Counted from the first letter of the stretch, positions 7,398 through 14,584 are shown. The stretch: 64,000 bases of DNA from UBA1723 sp045642085 (GCA_045642085.1 JAZUIF010000101.1:25166-89165); one strand, 5' to 3'. The notes: generated from the letters alone by a model not told the origin. Numbers and translations: made by a program.

Positions 7398-7508
7398 AAG
7401 CGGTTAAAATATCTATAAACAAGTAGATATTAAACCGCTGAAAAATCAAGCACTTGCAATTTGTTTGTAGGTGCTTTTTTTGTTGTTTGTTTCTATATAG
7501 TTGTTTTA

Positions 7509-7554
7509 TTTTTGTTGCATTTTTGTTGCACGTTGCCAACTTTTGCTAACTTTG
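7509..7554 (+). promoter_or_regulatory. left arm-type repeats and integrase promoter
   Basis: Two copies of TTTTGTTGCA in tandem (7510-7531) match the pair at 13123-13143 near the other end. They may be integrase arm sites. Just downstream, TAACTTTG at 7547-7554 fits a -7 box for the integrase gene. Confidence 0.5.
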
Positions 7555-7578
7555 CAACATAACATATAATTGAAGACT

Positions 7579-8694
7579 ATGAGAGCAAAGAAGAAAGTTA
7601 AAGAGTATGTGAAAGTATTGGAGAGGGAAAGAAAAAATGGCACTACATTATATTTGCTTTATACTCTACCAAATGGAACAAGAAAACAAGAGGCAACTGG
7701 TTTAATGCTGGTTGATAGCAGCACACCAGAGGGCAAAGCACAAAACGAGATCACCAGAAAGGCAGTTGAGAAATTGAAAGCAGAAAGGACTGCTGAAATA
7801 GTAGGTGGCAAATTTGGCATAGAAACCAGCCAGAAAGACAAAAACAAAGTGCTATTGGTTGATTATATCAATAGTTTGTTAAATGGCAGTAAAAAGGCTG
7901 AAAACACTAAAAGCAACTATAAGACATTGATTTATCATATTCAAAGTTTCTCTACAAATACCAGACTTTGCGATGTTGATAAAAAGTGGGTGCTTTCTTA
8001 TATAGATTTTCTGGAGGGAAAGAAAGCAACAAGTATAAAGCAGTATTGCATTTTGCTTTCTGCTATTTTGGCAAAGGCAGTGAAAGACAAACTGATTTCT
8101 TCAAATGCTTTCAAAGAATTGAACAAAGAGCAAAAACCAACGGCAAAGCGAGCCAAAAGGGAGTATCTAACAATAGAAGAACTGGATAATATTGTTGCAA
8201 AATTCCCACAAAATACCAATCTCCAGAAAGATTGTCTAAAGATGTTTTTGTTTGGGTGCTACACTGGTTTAAGATTTAGTGATATTGAGAAAATCAAATG
8301 GGAGGATCTAAAGAAAGATGCCAGCAACGGCAAATACTATTTTGATATTGAAATGCAGAAGACAAAAGAGATTGTGAAAGGCTATTTGTCAAAGAAGACA
8401 CTGGAAGTAATAGGAGAGCCAACTGGATTGAAAGGGAATATCTTTATACCAGTAACACCAGGATCTATCAATAAATTGATAAAGAGATCTGCAAAGATGG
8501 CTGGAGTAGATAAAAACATTTGCTTTCATACCTCCAGACACACTTTTGCGGTCAATTTGTTGGCTGGTGGTATGGATATATATTCAGTTAGCCGTTTGCT
8601 TGGGCATACTGATATAAAGACCACGCAAATATATCTGGAAATGATGCCAAAGAAGCAAATAGAGGCGGCTGATTTGATAGATAAGATATTTTAG
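7579..8694 (+). CDS. int: tyrosine recombinase / integrase
   Basis: 371 residues from the ATG at 7579; a TTG at 7570 would add three. It has an N-terminal arm-type domain, a SAM-like core-binding domain (about 95-190) and the catalytic domain. Catalytic residues are all visible: Arg232 (TGLRFSD), His317 and Arg320 (HTSRHTF), His343 (LLGHTD) and Tyr352 (QIYLEM), plus a candidate Lys in QKTKE. It should integrate and excise the 7381-13221 element at the 17-bp repeat. The 14-nt leader AACATATAATTGAA before it recurs before the next gene. Codon use favours AGA, GGC and CCA, unlike neighbouring chromosomal genes. Confidence 0.93.
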   Translation: MRAKKKVKEYVKVLERERKNGTTLYLLYTLPNGTRKQEATGLMLVDSSTPEGKAQNEITRKAVEKLKAERTAEIVGGKFGIETSQKDKNKVLLVDYINSLLNGSKKAENTKSNYKTLIYHIQSFSTNTRLCDVDKKWVLSYIDFLEGKKATSIKQYCILLSAILAKAVKDKLISSNAFKELNKEQKPTAKRAKREYLTIEELDNIVAKFPQNTNLQKDCLKMFLFGCYTGLRFSDIEKIKWEDLKKDASNGKYYFDIEMQKTKEIVKGYLSKKTLEVIGEPTGLKGNIFIPVTPGSINKLIKRSAKMAGVDKNICFHTSRHTFAVNLLAGGMDIYSVSRLLGHTDIKTTQIYLEMMPKKQIEAADLIDKIF

Positions 8695-8719
8695 TAGGAA
8701 CATATAATTGAAAGAGAGT

Positions 8720-9844
8720 ATGAGAAGAGAAGAATTTGCTTTCAAATCGGTTTATGATCCAGAAACAAACACAAGAGAAAGAGAAGAAGCAGTTTTGAAG
8801 ATAGGAAAGGAACTGAAAGCAGTTTTTGAAGATGCTTTGCAGTGTCGCTTTGATAAGTTTGAAGAGAGCCATTTGCTTATCTGGGAGGATCTATTTTCTT
8901 GGAATTTCACAAGGAAAGAAAGGCAGTTTCTTTTGTCTGCAATGATGGAAGATGGAGAAGAAAGCACAACATATTTAAGCGACAAAATAAGCATACTGGA
9001 GGAAGTAAAAGAGCAACTTAAAGAAGTAGAAAGTTTAGAAGACAAAGTTTCTAATATGCTTCAATATGATGATAATGGAAATTTATTGATTGATAATAAT
9101 GGGTATCTGATCAATAGCCATTATTATGATTATGGGGAATTTCCTTGGGAAAGTCTTGCAGACACATTAGAAGATTATGAAGCAAAACAAAGAGAATTAG
9201 AAGAGTTAAAGGAAGATTTGCCAGAGTATTTCCCAGAGAATGTTTCAAGTTATGATTGTTTATCTTTCATTCAGTATCTAAAGGCATTTGAAACATACAT
9301 TGAAGAGGGTATTTTGCCAGATTTTATAATAAGCAGAATAATAAGCAAATTATTATTACTGGAGAGAATGCAAGAGGAAGAAGCGACAAAAGAAAGGGTG
9401 GTTGATGAACTTTTCAAAGGTTTGAGCAGTGAGAAAGCAAAGAGTGGCTGGAAATGCCTTTTGAAAAAAGAAGTGGTGATTTACAATATAAAATCTGGCT
9501 ATTTGGAACTATCAAAAGAGTTTAAGAAAAAATATGTAAATAGAGGTGGTGGCTCTTATTATGCCTTTATTGGAGTTTTTTTATCTGGGCAAATAAAAGA
9601 AATAGAATTAGAAGAAGAGGCACACAACAAAATAAGAGTTTGTTATAGTTTTATAGGGAATAAAGAAATATTCTTAAATCAAATAGAAAGTGTATGTGGC
9701 GTTGATGCTCGCAATAAAGCAAATGAGTGTGTGAGAAGCAAATACCAAAATCAAAATGACAAATTCAAAGCACCAGAAAACGCATTTGATTTGTATAAAA
9801 TATTGCAAGAGTTTGAAAAGGAATATGAGAGCAAAAACAAATAG
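8720..9844 (+). CDS. element-borne protein of unknown function (374 aa)
   Basis: I do not recognise this protein. It is long, acidic and Lys/Glu-rich, with a likely coiled coil in the segment around ISILEEVKEQLKEVESLEDKV and again at YEAKQRELEELKEDL. There is no signal peptide or membrane segment. The ATG at 8720 is preferred because an upstream TTG at 8708 lies inside the leader AACATATAATTGAA that also precedes the integrase. It follows the integrase by 25 bases and overlaps the next small gene by 20 bases, so it is probably part of the same transcript. Confidence 0.8.
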   Translation: MRREEFAFKSVYDPETNTREREEAVLKIGKELKAVFEDALQCRFDKFEESHLLIWEDLFSWNFTRKERQFLLSAMMEDGEESTTYLSDKISILEEVKEQLKEVESLEDKVSNMLQYDDNGNLLIDNNGYLINSHYYDYGEFPWESLADTLEDYEAKQRELEELKEDLPEYFPENVSSYDCLSFIQYLKAFETYIEEGILPDFIISRIISKLLLLERMQEEEATKERVVDELFKGLSSEKAKSGWKCLLKKEVVIYNIKSGYLELSKEFKKKYVNRGGGSYYAFIGVFLSGQIKEIELEEEAHNKIRVCYSFIGNKEIFLNQIESVCGVDARNKANECVRSKYQNQNDKFKAPENAFDLYKILQEFEKEYESKNK

Positions 9845-9989
9845 GATTGTGCTTGTTTCAGTTAATGGCAACAACAATCAAATCATAATAGGCAATGCGA
9901 CAACAGAGGCTCTTTTGAGGCAATTGGAAGAGAAAGATAATATAATTGATAAGTTGTTGAAGATAATTGAAAATAAGTGTGTTATTTGA
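9825..9989 (+). CDS. 54-residue NGNNNQ-motif small protein
   Basis: Starts at the ATG at 9825, inside the end of the preceding gene in another frame. It reads as a beta strand with VNGNNNQIIIGN, then a leucine-rich amphipathic helix (LLRQLEEKDNIIDKLLKII). The NGNNNQ turn followed by a coiled coil resembles small accessory proteins seen in other elements. Function is unknown. A terminator follows at 10030. Confidence 0.6.
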   Translation: MRAKTNRIVLVSVNGNNNQIIIGNATTEALLRQLEEKDNIIDKLLKIIENKCVI

Positions 9990-10029
9990 AGTCTTGATAA
10001 GGAGTGAATAATATAAATCATTCTTGTTT

Positions 10030-10064
10030 AGCAGTGGTTGGCGATGCTGATCACTGCTTTTTTG
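10030..10064 (+). terminator. terminator of the integrase operon
   Basis: AGCAGTG (10030-10036) pairs with CACTGCT (10052-10058), followed by six Ts. It closes the int-unknown-small protein transcript. Confidence 0.8.
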
Positions 10065-10120
10065 TTGGCAATATTGTCGCAATCATAATTTATTGAAGCC
10101 GTGAGAAAGCCTTGAAATCT

Positions 10121-10160
10121 GGGAAAGTTTTGGGAAAGACTTGGGAAAGGATTGGGAAAG
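10121..10160 (+). repeat. four GGGAAAG iterons, 11-bp period
   Basis: GGGAAAG occurs at 10121, 10132, 10143 and 10154, exactly 11 bp apart, each preceded by TT or CT. Sites on one helix face suggest cooperative protein binding, either an operator for the gene at 10248 or a replication or partition site. The gap 9990-10247 holds no other gene. Confidence 0.75.
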
Positions 10161-10247
10161 ATTAACCGATTGCTAAAAATTGCCATTATACATTTGCAGT
10201 GTGAAAGTTAGAGCGCTCAACAATCACAAAAAATTAAAAGTAAAAAG

Positions 10248-10532
10248 ATGAGTAAAATTATGAAAGGCATTAGCCTTGAGTGTTATTTACCAGAGGTAGA
10301 TACACTATGGGAAATTGATAGATTTCCTATTGATGGAGTTGAGGGTGCAGAGGATCTTGACGATGTGGAACTTAAAAAGGTAGAGAGCAATGCCATTGCT
10401 CATATCAAAGTTGTAGTCAAAGCACCTTGTGTTAGTGATGATGCTTTAGCAAAACTTTTTGAGCAATTGGCAAATGTGTATAGTGGCGATGCAGAAATAA
10501 GAAGACTGCGTTTGTCTGGTGGTGTCAAATAA
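10248..10532 (+). CDS. element-borne small acidic protein (94 aa)
   Basis: I do not recognise this protein. It is acidic in its first half (EGAEDLDDVELKKVE) with alternating strands and helices (AIAHIKVVVKAPCVSDDALAKLFEQLANVY) and no membrane segment. An in-frame ATG at 10260 is an alternative start. It is a single-gene unit: the GGGAAAG iterons lie about 90 bases upstream and a hairpin terminator starts 28 bases past the stop. This placement suggests a copy-control or regulatory role, which is only an inference. Confidence 0.7.
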   Translation: MSKIMKGISLECYLPEVDTLWEIDRFPIDGVEGAEDLDDVELKKVESNAIAHIKVVVKAPCVSDDALAKLFEQLANVYSGDAEIRRLRLSGGVK

Positions 10533-10559
10533 GATTTGCAGTGATTATTAATGATTAAA

Positions 10560-10588
10560 TTGGGGCGGTTTTTACTGCCTCAATTTTT
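10560..10588 (+). terminator. terminator or attenuator
   Basis: TTGGGGCGG (10560-10568) pairs along its full length, with two G-T pairs, with CTGCCTCAA (10575-10583), followed by TTTTT. It ends the 10248 gene and argues that the next protein starts downstream of it rather than at the ATG at 10551. Confidence 0.7.
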
Positions 10589-10595
10589 AACAAAG

Positions 10596-10910
10596 ATGCC
10601 AATGAATGAGAGTTTGAAAACGCAAATTAGAGATTTGCAGATAGCACTGGAGCAAGTTTCTTCTGGTGGTGGTGAGGTGATGAACTTTGAGCAATGCTTG
10701 AAGTTGACTGGATTTTCAAAAGGTTATCTTTATAGATTGACCAGCCAGAGAGAAATTCCACACTACAAGAAAGGAAAGTTTATTTTCTTCAAAAGAAGTG
10801 AGGTTGAGCAATGGTTGTTTGCTGAAAAAGTGAAAACCAGAGAAGAGATTGAGAGAGAAGCAGATATTTTATTGTTGAACAAAAGCAAGCAGAAAGGAGG
10901 GTGCAAGTAA
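10596..10910 (+). CDS. HTH_17 / excisionase-like DNA-binding protein
   Basis: About 104 residues from the ATG at 10596 (10602 also possible). A leading helix (LKTQIRDLQIALEQV) precedes a MerR/excisionase-type winged HTH: NFEQCLKLTGFSKGYLYRLTSQREIPHYKKG, ending in the wing KFIFFKRSEVEQWL. Such proteins are common beside replication or mobilisation genes in Bacteroidota integrative elements and act in excision or transcription. The stop overlaps the next start (TAATG), so the two genes are coupled. Confidence 0.82.
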   Translation: MPMNESLKTQIRDLQIALEQVSSGGGEVMNFEQCLKLTGFSKGYLYRLTSQREIPHYKKGKFIFFKRSEVEQWLFAEKVKTREEIEREADILLLNKSKQKGGCK

Positions 10911-11470
10911 TGGCTGATATATTAGCATATTATAAACTGGTAAATTTGCCAGATGAAACAAAAGAGAAGTGGGGCATTAAGGTTGATGCACAAAACAAAA
11001 GATATGATTGTATTGCGTCTGCTTATCACTGGGGAGGCATAGAGGCACTAAAAACCAAATCTGGCAACGGCAAAGGGCAATTCAAACTTGTTAAGATAGA
11101 TGCTGGCAATTTTGTTGAAGCAAAACCAGAGAGGCTTGGAGAGTTTGCGTTGAAAGGTGCTGGCAATATCAATTTTTCAAGCATACACCTTATAAGCACT
11201 GATTTACTAAATGGCTTTTATGTTGGCACTGGTGAGCCTCCAAAGGGCAAAACGATCTTAAAAGGAAAGAAAACAAATCCTTTGTTTGACTACACAAACG
11301 ATGGCTTTGTAGTGCTTATTTCTCCAGATTGGGAATGTATGGAAGTGTTGGTTTATCATAATGCCAGAAACTTTGTAAAGGCTTGTGCTTTGGGGTTGGT
11401 AGATGATGAAGAAGAGTGGAAGAAACTGGAGCAATTAAGAAAGGAGGCAAAACCCTTTTTTGAATACTAA
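10910..11470 (+). CDS. element-borne protein of unknown function (186 aa)
   Basis: I do not recognise it. It starts at the ATG at 10910, behind a clear AGAAAGGAGGG Shine-Dalgarno-like tract and overlapping the previous stop codon. The sequence is a mixed alpha/beta protein with several Lys/Gly-rich stretches (KSGNGKGQFK, PPKGKTILKGKK) and no signal peptide. Its coupling to the HTH gene, and position just before the Rep gene, suggest a role in replication or mobilisation. Confidence 0.78.
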   Translation: MADILAYYKLVNLPDETKEKWGIKVDAQNKRYDCIASAYHWGGIEALKTKSGNGKGQFKLVKIDAGNFVEAKPERLGEFALKGAGNINFSSIHLISTDLLNGFYVGTGEPPKGKTILKGKKTNPLFDYTNDGFVVLISPDWECMEVLVYHNARNFVKACALGLVDDEEEWKKLEQLRKEAKPFFEY

Positions 11471-11507
11471 AATAATAACCGCCAAAATATACAAATTTTG
11501 TATTGCA

Positions 11508-11535
11508 AGAAGCACTGGTTTTTGCTGGTGCTTCT
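11508..11535 (+). terminator. terminator after the 186-aa protein gene
   Basis: AGAAGCAC (11508-11515) pairs with GTGCTTCT (11528-11535), followed by a TC-rich tract rather than a clean T-run. It lies between the 10910 gene and rep. Confidence 0.6.
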
Positions 11536-11561
11536 TCTCTATTCACTAAAATTGAAATGCT

Positions 11562-12476
11562 ATGTATGACACAATAAGAGCCGTTTATCAAGGTGAACTT
11601 GCAGAAATTGGACTGATGCCACACAAAGAAATGTTTGTTGAAAATATAGATGCTTCTGGAGTGTTCAAAGGCTATAAGGCAAAATATAAGAATTTCTATA
11701 TATGCCTATATTTGAGCCATAGAATAACAATAGAGGGCAGTTTGAGCCGTTTTGCATTTGGTGAGAATTTCAGCACTATGACCAGAGCAACGGCAAAAGA
11801 AGCAGTTGAAGAGATATGCAATTTTTGTGCAATACCTCCAGAGTGTTTCACAATTACAAGGCTGGATCTTTCAACCATTATGCCAATGACTACAAAAATA
11901 GAAGTGTTGCAGAATGTTCTGGGAACTGCACCACGTTTGAAGAGGTGGCCTTGTGGCAAAAATGGCATATATTGGGGCAGTCAGCAACGGCAACTTGTGA
12001 TATATGATAAATCACTTTGGGCAAAGGAAACAAAGACTGATTTGCCAGAGATATTGAAAGGAGGTGGCTGGTTAAGAGCAGAATTAAGACTGCAAAAGAA
12101 CATAACAAACCAGACAAAGAGCAATGCCAGTTTGTCTTTGCTTTATGATGAAGACTTTTATTTGCGAGTGTGTAAACTATGGCAGTCACATTTTCTTTCA
12201 ATAAAGAAACAATCTGGAGGCATATTCCAGAAGAAGACCAGCACACAAAGAGAGGCACTTGGGCAATTTATAGCAATGTTGCAAAGTGGTGATGGAGATT
12301 TGTTTGAAAGAATGCTGATGCAAGCAAGTGCAAATTGTGAGAAGTCTGGAGAGAGAAACCGATTTAAGCAGATTGTCAAAAAGCACATTGAAAAGCATAG
12401 TGAGCCAGATGAAAAGAAAGATGCCATTTTTAGCAAGTTTCAACGGCAAATTAAAGCAAGTATTGCCAGCCATTGA
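11562..12476 (+). CDS. rep: phage/plasmid-type replication initiator (G2P / Rep_trans-like)
   Basis: 304 residues. The pattern resembles replication initiators of the phage gene II/X and Rep_trans type: a strand ITIEGSLSRFAFGENF, helix, then FTITRLDLSTIM, QRQLVIYDKSLWAKE and GGWLRAELRLQKNITN, where an acidic residue follows an Arg in a strand. These enzymes nick one strand and start rolling-circle replication. I cannot fix the catalytic Tyr. It lies between a 12-bp inverted repeat pair, and the noncoding tract to its right has two adjoining hairpins that could be the nick origin. No packaging ATPase or coat gene is present, so a filamentous phage is not supported. Confidence 0.62.
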   Translation: MYDTIRAVYQGELAEIGLMPHKEMFVENIDASGVFKGYKAKYKNFYICLYLSHRITIEGSLSRFAFGENFSTMTRATAKEAVEEICNFCAIPPECFTITRLDLSTIMPMTTKIEVLQNVLGTAPRLKRWPCGKNGIYWGSQQRQLVIYDKSLWAKETKTDLPEILKGGGWLRAELRLQKNITNQTKSNASLSLLYDEDFYLRVCKLWQSHFLSIKKQSGGIFQKKTSTQREALGQFIAMLQSGDGDLFERMLMQASANCEKSGERNRFKQIVKKHIEKHSEPDEKKDAIFSKFQRQIKASIASH

Positions 12477-12496
12477 AAAGACCATTTGGCGGTTAT

Positions 12497-13034
12497 GTAT
12501 CTACATTCCAAAATATACATTTTTTGTGTTTTTCTATATGTTGTTTTTTATGTTTGAATATGGCACTATGATAGAACATAAAGCGAGAGTGAAGCAAGAG
12601 AAAATGTTACAAATGTGACACTAAAGATAAGACACGAAGTAAGAATGAACAAAGAGGAAAATGCAACACTAAAGAGAAATGAAGCAGTGAGGAAGCAGTG
12701 AGAAATGCAACAAATGCAACACTATAAAGAGTGACTTTCATAGGGTCACTACGCGCGCACGTGTAGGGTGCAAAATAAGAGAATTAGCACAAGAGAAACA
12801 CAAGAAAACGGCTATAAGCGGTTATTTTCTTATACTCATACACGCACGTAAAAAGAAGTTGTTGAAGTTGTTTCTGGTGGATCTTTATGGAGAATGAAGA
12901 AGAAGCCAGCAAACCAGCCTCACCAGATGAGAAATAGATATTATCTTTGTGTGTGGTTTAAGGTAGATGAAGCAGAAGAGCAACTGCCAGCCAGCGACCA
13001 CACAAGAAAGAATTTAATTATATGTTATATAAAG
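12497..13034 (+). other. noncoding, repeat-rich right arm of the element
   Basis: No convincing gene. It contains recurring motifs AATGCAACACTA and ACAAATG, two copies of GAAGCAGTGAG near 12680-12700, and two adjacent hairpins: AGTGAC with GTCACT (12730-12750) and CTACGCG with CGTGTAG (12749-12766, loop CGCA). Adjacent hairpins downstream of rep are typical of a rolling-circle origin or a transfer origin. This is an inference. Confidence 0.5.
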
Positions 13035-13067
13035 CCAGTCTGCTTGTTGAAAGTAGGCTGGTTTTTT
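13035..13067 (+). terminator. strong hairpin terminator near the element's right end
   Basis: An 11-bp stem with two G-T pairs (13035-13045 with 13051-13061) is followed by TTTTTT. It would stop transcription running from rep into the chromosome. Confidence 0.75.
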
Positions 13068-13122
13068 CTATATTTGTACCAAACACAACAAAAATGGCTC
13101 AAAAAGAGGTTGAAAAAGTCTA

Positions 13123-13143
13123 TTTTGTTGCATTTTGTTGCAC
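13123..13143 (+). repeat. right arm-type repeats
   Basis: Tandem TTTTGTTGCA copies match 7510-7531 at the left end, in the same orientation. They lie about 60 bp inside the right 17-bp repeat, as expected for integrase arm-binding sites. Confidence 0.55.
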
Positions 13144-13204
13144 TATGTAAGGGTAGTTTGTTATAAGTTGCTAAATATCACAATGATATATCAAGTTTGA
13201 TAAA

Positions 13205-13221
13205 TTTGATTTACTAATTTG
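13205..13221 (+). repeat. attR core
   Basis: TTTGATTTACTAATTTG, identical to 7381-7397. Chromosomal sequence resumes immediately after it with the esterase terminator. Confidence 0.85.
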
Positions 13222-13223
13222 TA

Positions 13224-13258
13224 AAAGCTTGCCCTATTAGTCCGGGGCAAGCTTTTTT
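13224..13258 (+). terminator. original terminator of the esterase gene, displaced by integration
   Basis: AAAGCTTGCCC (13224-13234) pairs perfectly with GGGCAAGCTTT (13245-13255) and runs into Ts. In the uninterrupted chromosome it would lie about 20 bases after the stop codon at 7379. Confidence 0.8.
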
Positions 13259-13292
13259 ATTGTTGAGACATCGTGGATGAAGAAAAAATGAT

Positions 13293-13300
13293 TATATTTG
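13293..13300 (+). promoter_or_regulatory. -7 box of the GNAT toxin-antitoxin pair
   Basis: TATATTTG matches the Bacteroidota TAnnTTTG box, 60 bases before the antitoxin ATG at 13361. No gene lies between. Confidence 0.55.
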
Positions 13301-13360
13301 CATAAGATTTTTTGAAAAAAGAGTCTATTGGGAAAATAAATGATTAACTAACAGAGTATT

Positions 13361-13528
13361 ATGACAAGACCAATTAGAAATACACCAATCCTTACTGGTA
13401 AAGATGCAACGACCTTTATCCAATCTGCATCCACAACACCTTCGGAAGAAATCCGCAGAGCAGAACGTAATCGCATAGAAGATAGTGTGAACAAACTAAA
13501 GATGTTTTTGTCTAAGTTGCCTAAATAA
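13361..13528 (+). CDS. small antitoxin-like protein paired with a GNAT toxin (55 aa)
   Basis: A 55-residue ORF from ATG 13361 to TAA 13526-13528. It begins MTRPIRNTPILTGKDATTF, a pattern (I-x-x-TP-x-L-x-GKDA-x-x-F) I associate with short antitoxin-like proteins upstream of toxins in Bacteroidota. A basic, helical C-terminus follows (EEIRRAERNRIEDSVNKLKMF). It is not a DUF1778 ribbon-helix-helix protein, the usual partner of TacT/AtaT toxins. The stop lies three bases before the GNAT gene, so the two are coupled. Function inferred from position. Confidence 0.7.
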   Translation: MTRPIRNTPILTGKDATTFIQSASTTPSEEIRRAERNRIEDSVNKLKMFLSKLPK

Positions 13529-13531
13529 AAT

Positions 13532-14086
13532 ATGGAGAAAAATTCAGGTATTATAAGACTTACATCAGAGCACGTCATACTTCCTTTTGATTGCGGAGAT
13601 AATGATATAAATGATTTTTTAGTGAGTGATGCGAAAGCATATCAAGAAAAGCTGCTTGCAGTTACATATTTGATAGAATCCGCAGGAAAGACAGTGTTGT
13701 ACTTCTGCCTTTCAAATGACAAAATTACATCTATTGAACATACTAATGGCTTTTGGCGTAAGTTAAAGACATTGTTCCCACATAGCAAGCATAGACGTGA
13801 TTATCCTGCGGTCAAGATAGGGAGAATTGGAGTTGACTTTGCTTACCAAAAATCAGGTATTGGTTTAGGATCTATGGTTTTAGATTATATAAAACATTGG
13901 ATGGTAACGGATAATAAGACAGGATGTCGATTTATAACAGTTGACGCTTATAGACAGGCAGTCCCATTTTATGAAAAAAATGGTTTTTTGTTTATGGGTA
14001 ACGATGAGCGTAAACGTTATGAAGACGGTAAAGGACATACTATAGCAATGTATTATGACTTGCAGAATGTGTCTGCCGTATGGTAA
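13532..14086 (+). CDS. GNAT acetyltransferase toxin (TacT/AtaT-like)
   Basis: 184 residues. The N-terminus FDCGDNDINDFLVSDAKAYQE resembles the F-x-CG-x-x-x-L/I-N/D-x-FL start of TacT/AtaT/ItaT toxins, which acetylate the amino group of charged aminoacyl-tRNAs. The acetyl-CoA site is visible at VDFAYQKSGIGLGSMVLDYI, and the C-terminal substrate region at DAYRQAVPFYEKNGFLFM includes the catalytic-position Tyr. The tiny upstream ORF is the probable antitoxin. It sits just beside the integrative element's right end. Confidence 0.8.
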   Translation: MEKNSGIIRLTSEHVILPFDCGDNDINDFLVSDAKAYQEKLLAVTYLIESAGKTVLYFCLSNDKITSIEHTNGFWRKLKTLFPHSKHRRDYPAVKIGRIGVDFAYQKSGIGLGSMVLDYIKHWMVTDNKTGCRFITVDAYRQAVPFYEKNGFLFMGNDERKRYEDGKGHTIAMYYDLQNVSAVW

Positions 14087-14112
14087 AGTAAACAATAGCA
14101 AATCAAAAGAGC

Positions 14113-14580
14113 ATGGATTACGAGAAAAGAATAGAGAGGGCAGTGGAACTGTTCAATAGTGGTTTCAACTGTTCGCAATCGGTGGTGGCAGCCTTTGCCG
14201 ACATGTATGGCTTCACTGAAGAGCAGGCGTTGAGAATGTCGGCTTCGTTTGGTGGCGGAATAAGTAGAATGCGAGAGACGTGTGGAGCCGCATGTGGAAT
14301 GTTTATGCTTGCTGGATTGGAGTGTGGACAGACTGATCCTAAAGACGCAGCAGCAAAATCGTTGAACTATAAGGTGGTGCAGGAGATGGCTGCAAAGTTT
14401 AAGGAGCAGAACGGATCAATCAAATGTGCCGACTTGTTGGGCCAACTTAAAGAGAAGAAGACGACGCATGTGCCAGAGGCTCGTACTGCTGAATACTATT
14501 CTAAGCGTCCTTGTCCACGTATGGTGGAGTGTGCGGCGAGAATCTGGGTTGACAAACTGAAGGAATTGAGAGGAGAATAA
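14113..14580 (+). CDS. C_GCAxxG_C_C family protein
   Basis: 155 residues matching the C_GCAxxG_C_C (redox-associated) family: FNCSQSV with its first Cys, SFGGGISRMRETCGAACGMFM with the GAACG core, then CADLL and CPRMVECAARI, giving the spaced cysteines of the family. Proteins of this family are suspected to bind a metal or cluster in redox pathways; the function is unproven. It starts 26 bases after the GNAT gene. Confidence 0.85.
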   Translation: MDYEKRIERAVELFNSGFNCSQSVVAAFADMYGFTEEQALRMSASFGGGISRMRETCGAACGMFMLAGLECGQTDPKDAAAKSLNYKVVQEMAAKFKEQNGSIKCADLLGQLKEKKTTHVPEARTAEYYSKRPCPRMVECAARIWVDKLKELRGE

Positions 14581-14584
14581 AAAT

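Larger units (their letters stand above)
11475..12496. repeat. 12-bp inverted repeat flanking the rep gene
   Basis: ATAACCGCCAAA at 11475-11486 and its exact reverse complement TTTGGCGGTTAT at 12485-12496 bracket the rep gene. Each copy has an AAAATATACA stretch close by (11485 and about 12512). They may be Rep binding or origin sites. Confidence 0.6.
7381..13221 (+). mobile_element. 5.8-kb integrative element with tyrosine integrase and Rep protein
   Basis: The region is bounded by the 17-bp direct repeat TTTGATTTACTAATTTG at 7381-7397 and 13205-13221. It contains an intact tyrosine recombinase at the left end, a G2P/Rep_trans-like replication initiator, an HTH protein and four proteins I do not recognise, all on the + strand. 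Right of the second repeat, the hairpin at 13224-13258 looks like the esterase gene's original terminator, so the target was the 3' flank of that gene. No relaxase, Zot-type ATPase, capsid gene or conjugation gene is visible. It may be an integrative plasmid, a mobilisable element or a satellite. Confidence 0.85.

Noticed and set aside
12894..13166. ORF near the right end of the element
   Set aside because: It reads through the strong terminator at 13035-13067, and the sequence has no domain pattern.
7381..13221. Inovirus-like prophage
   Set aside because: The Rep protein and size fit, but no Zot/pI ATPase or coat protein with a membrane segment is present.
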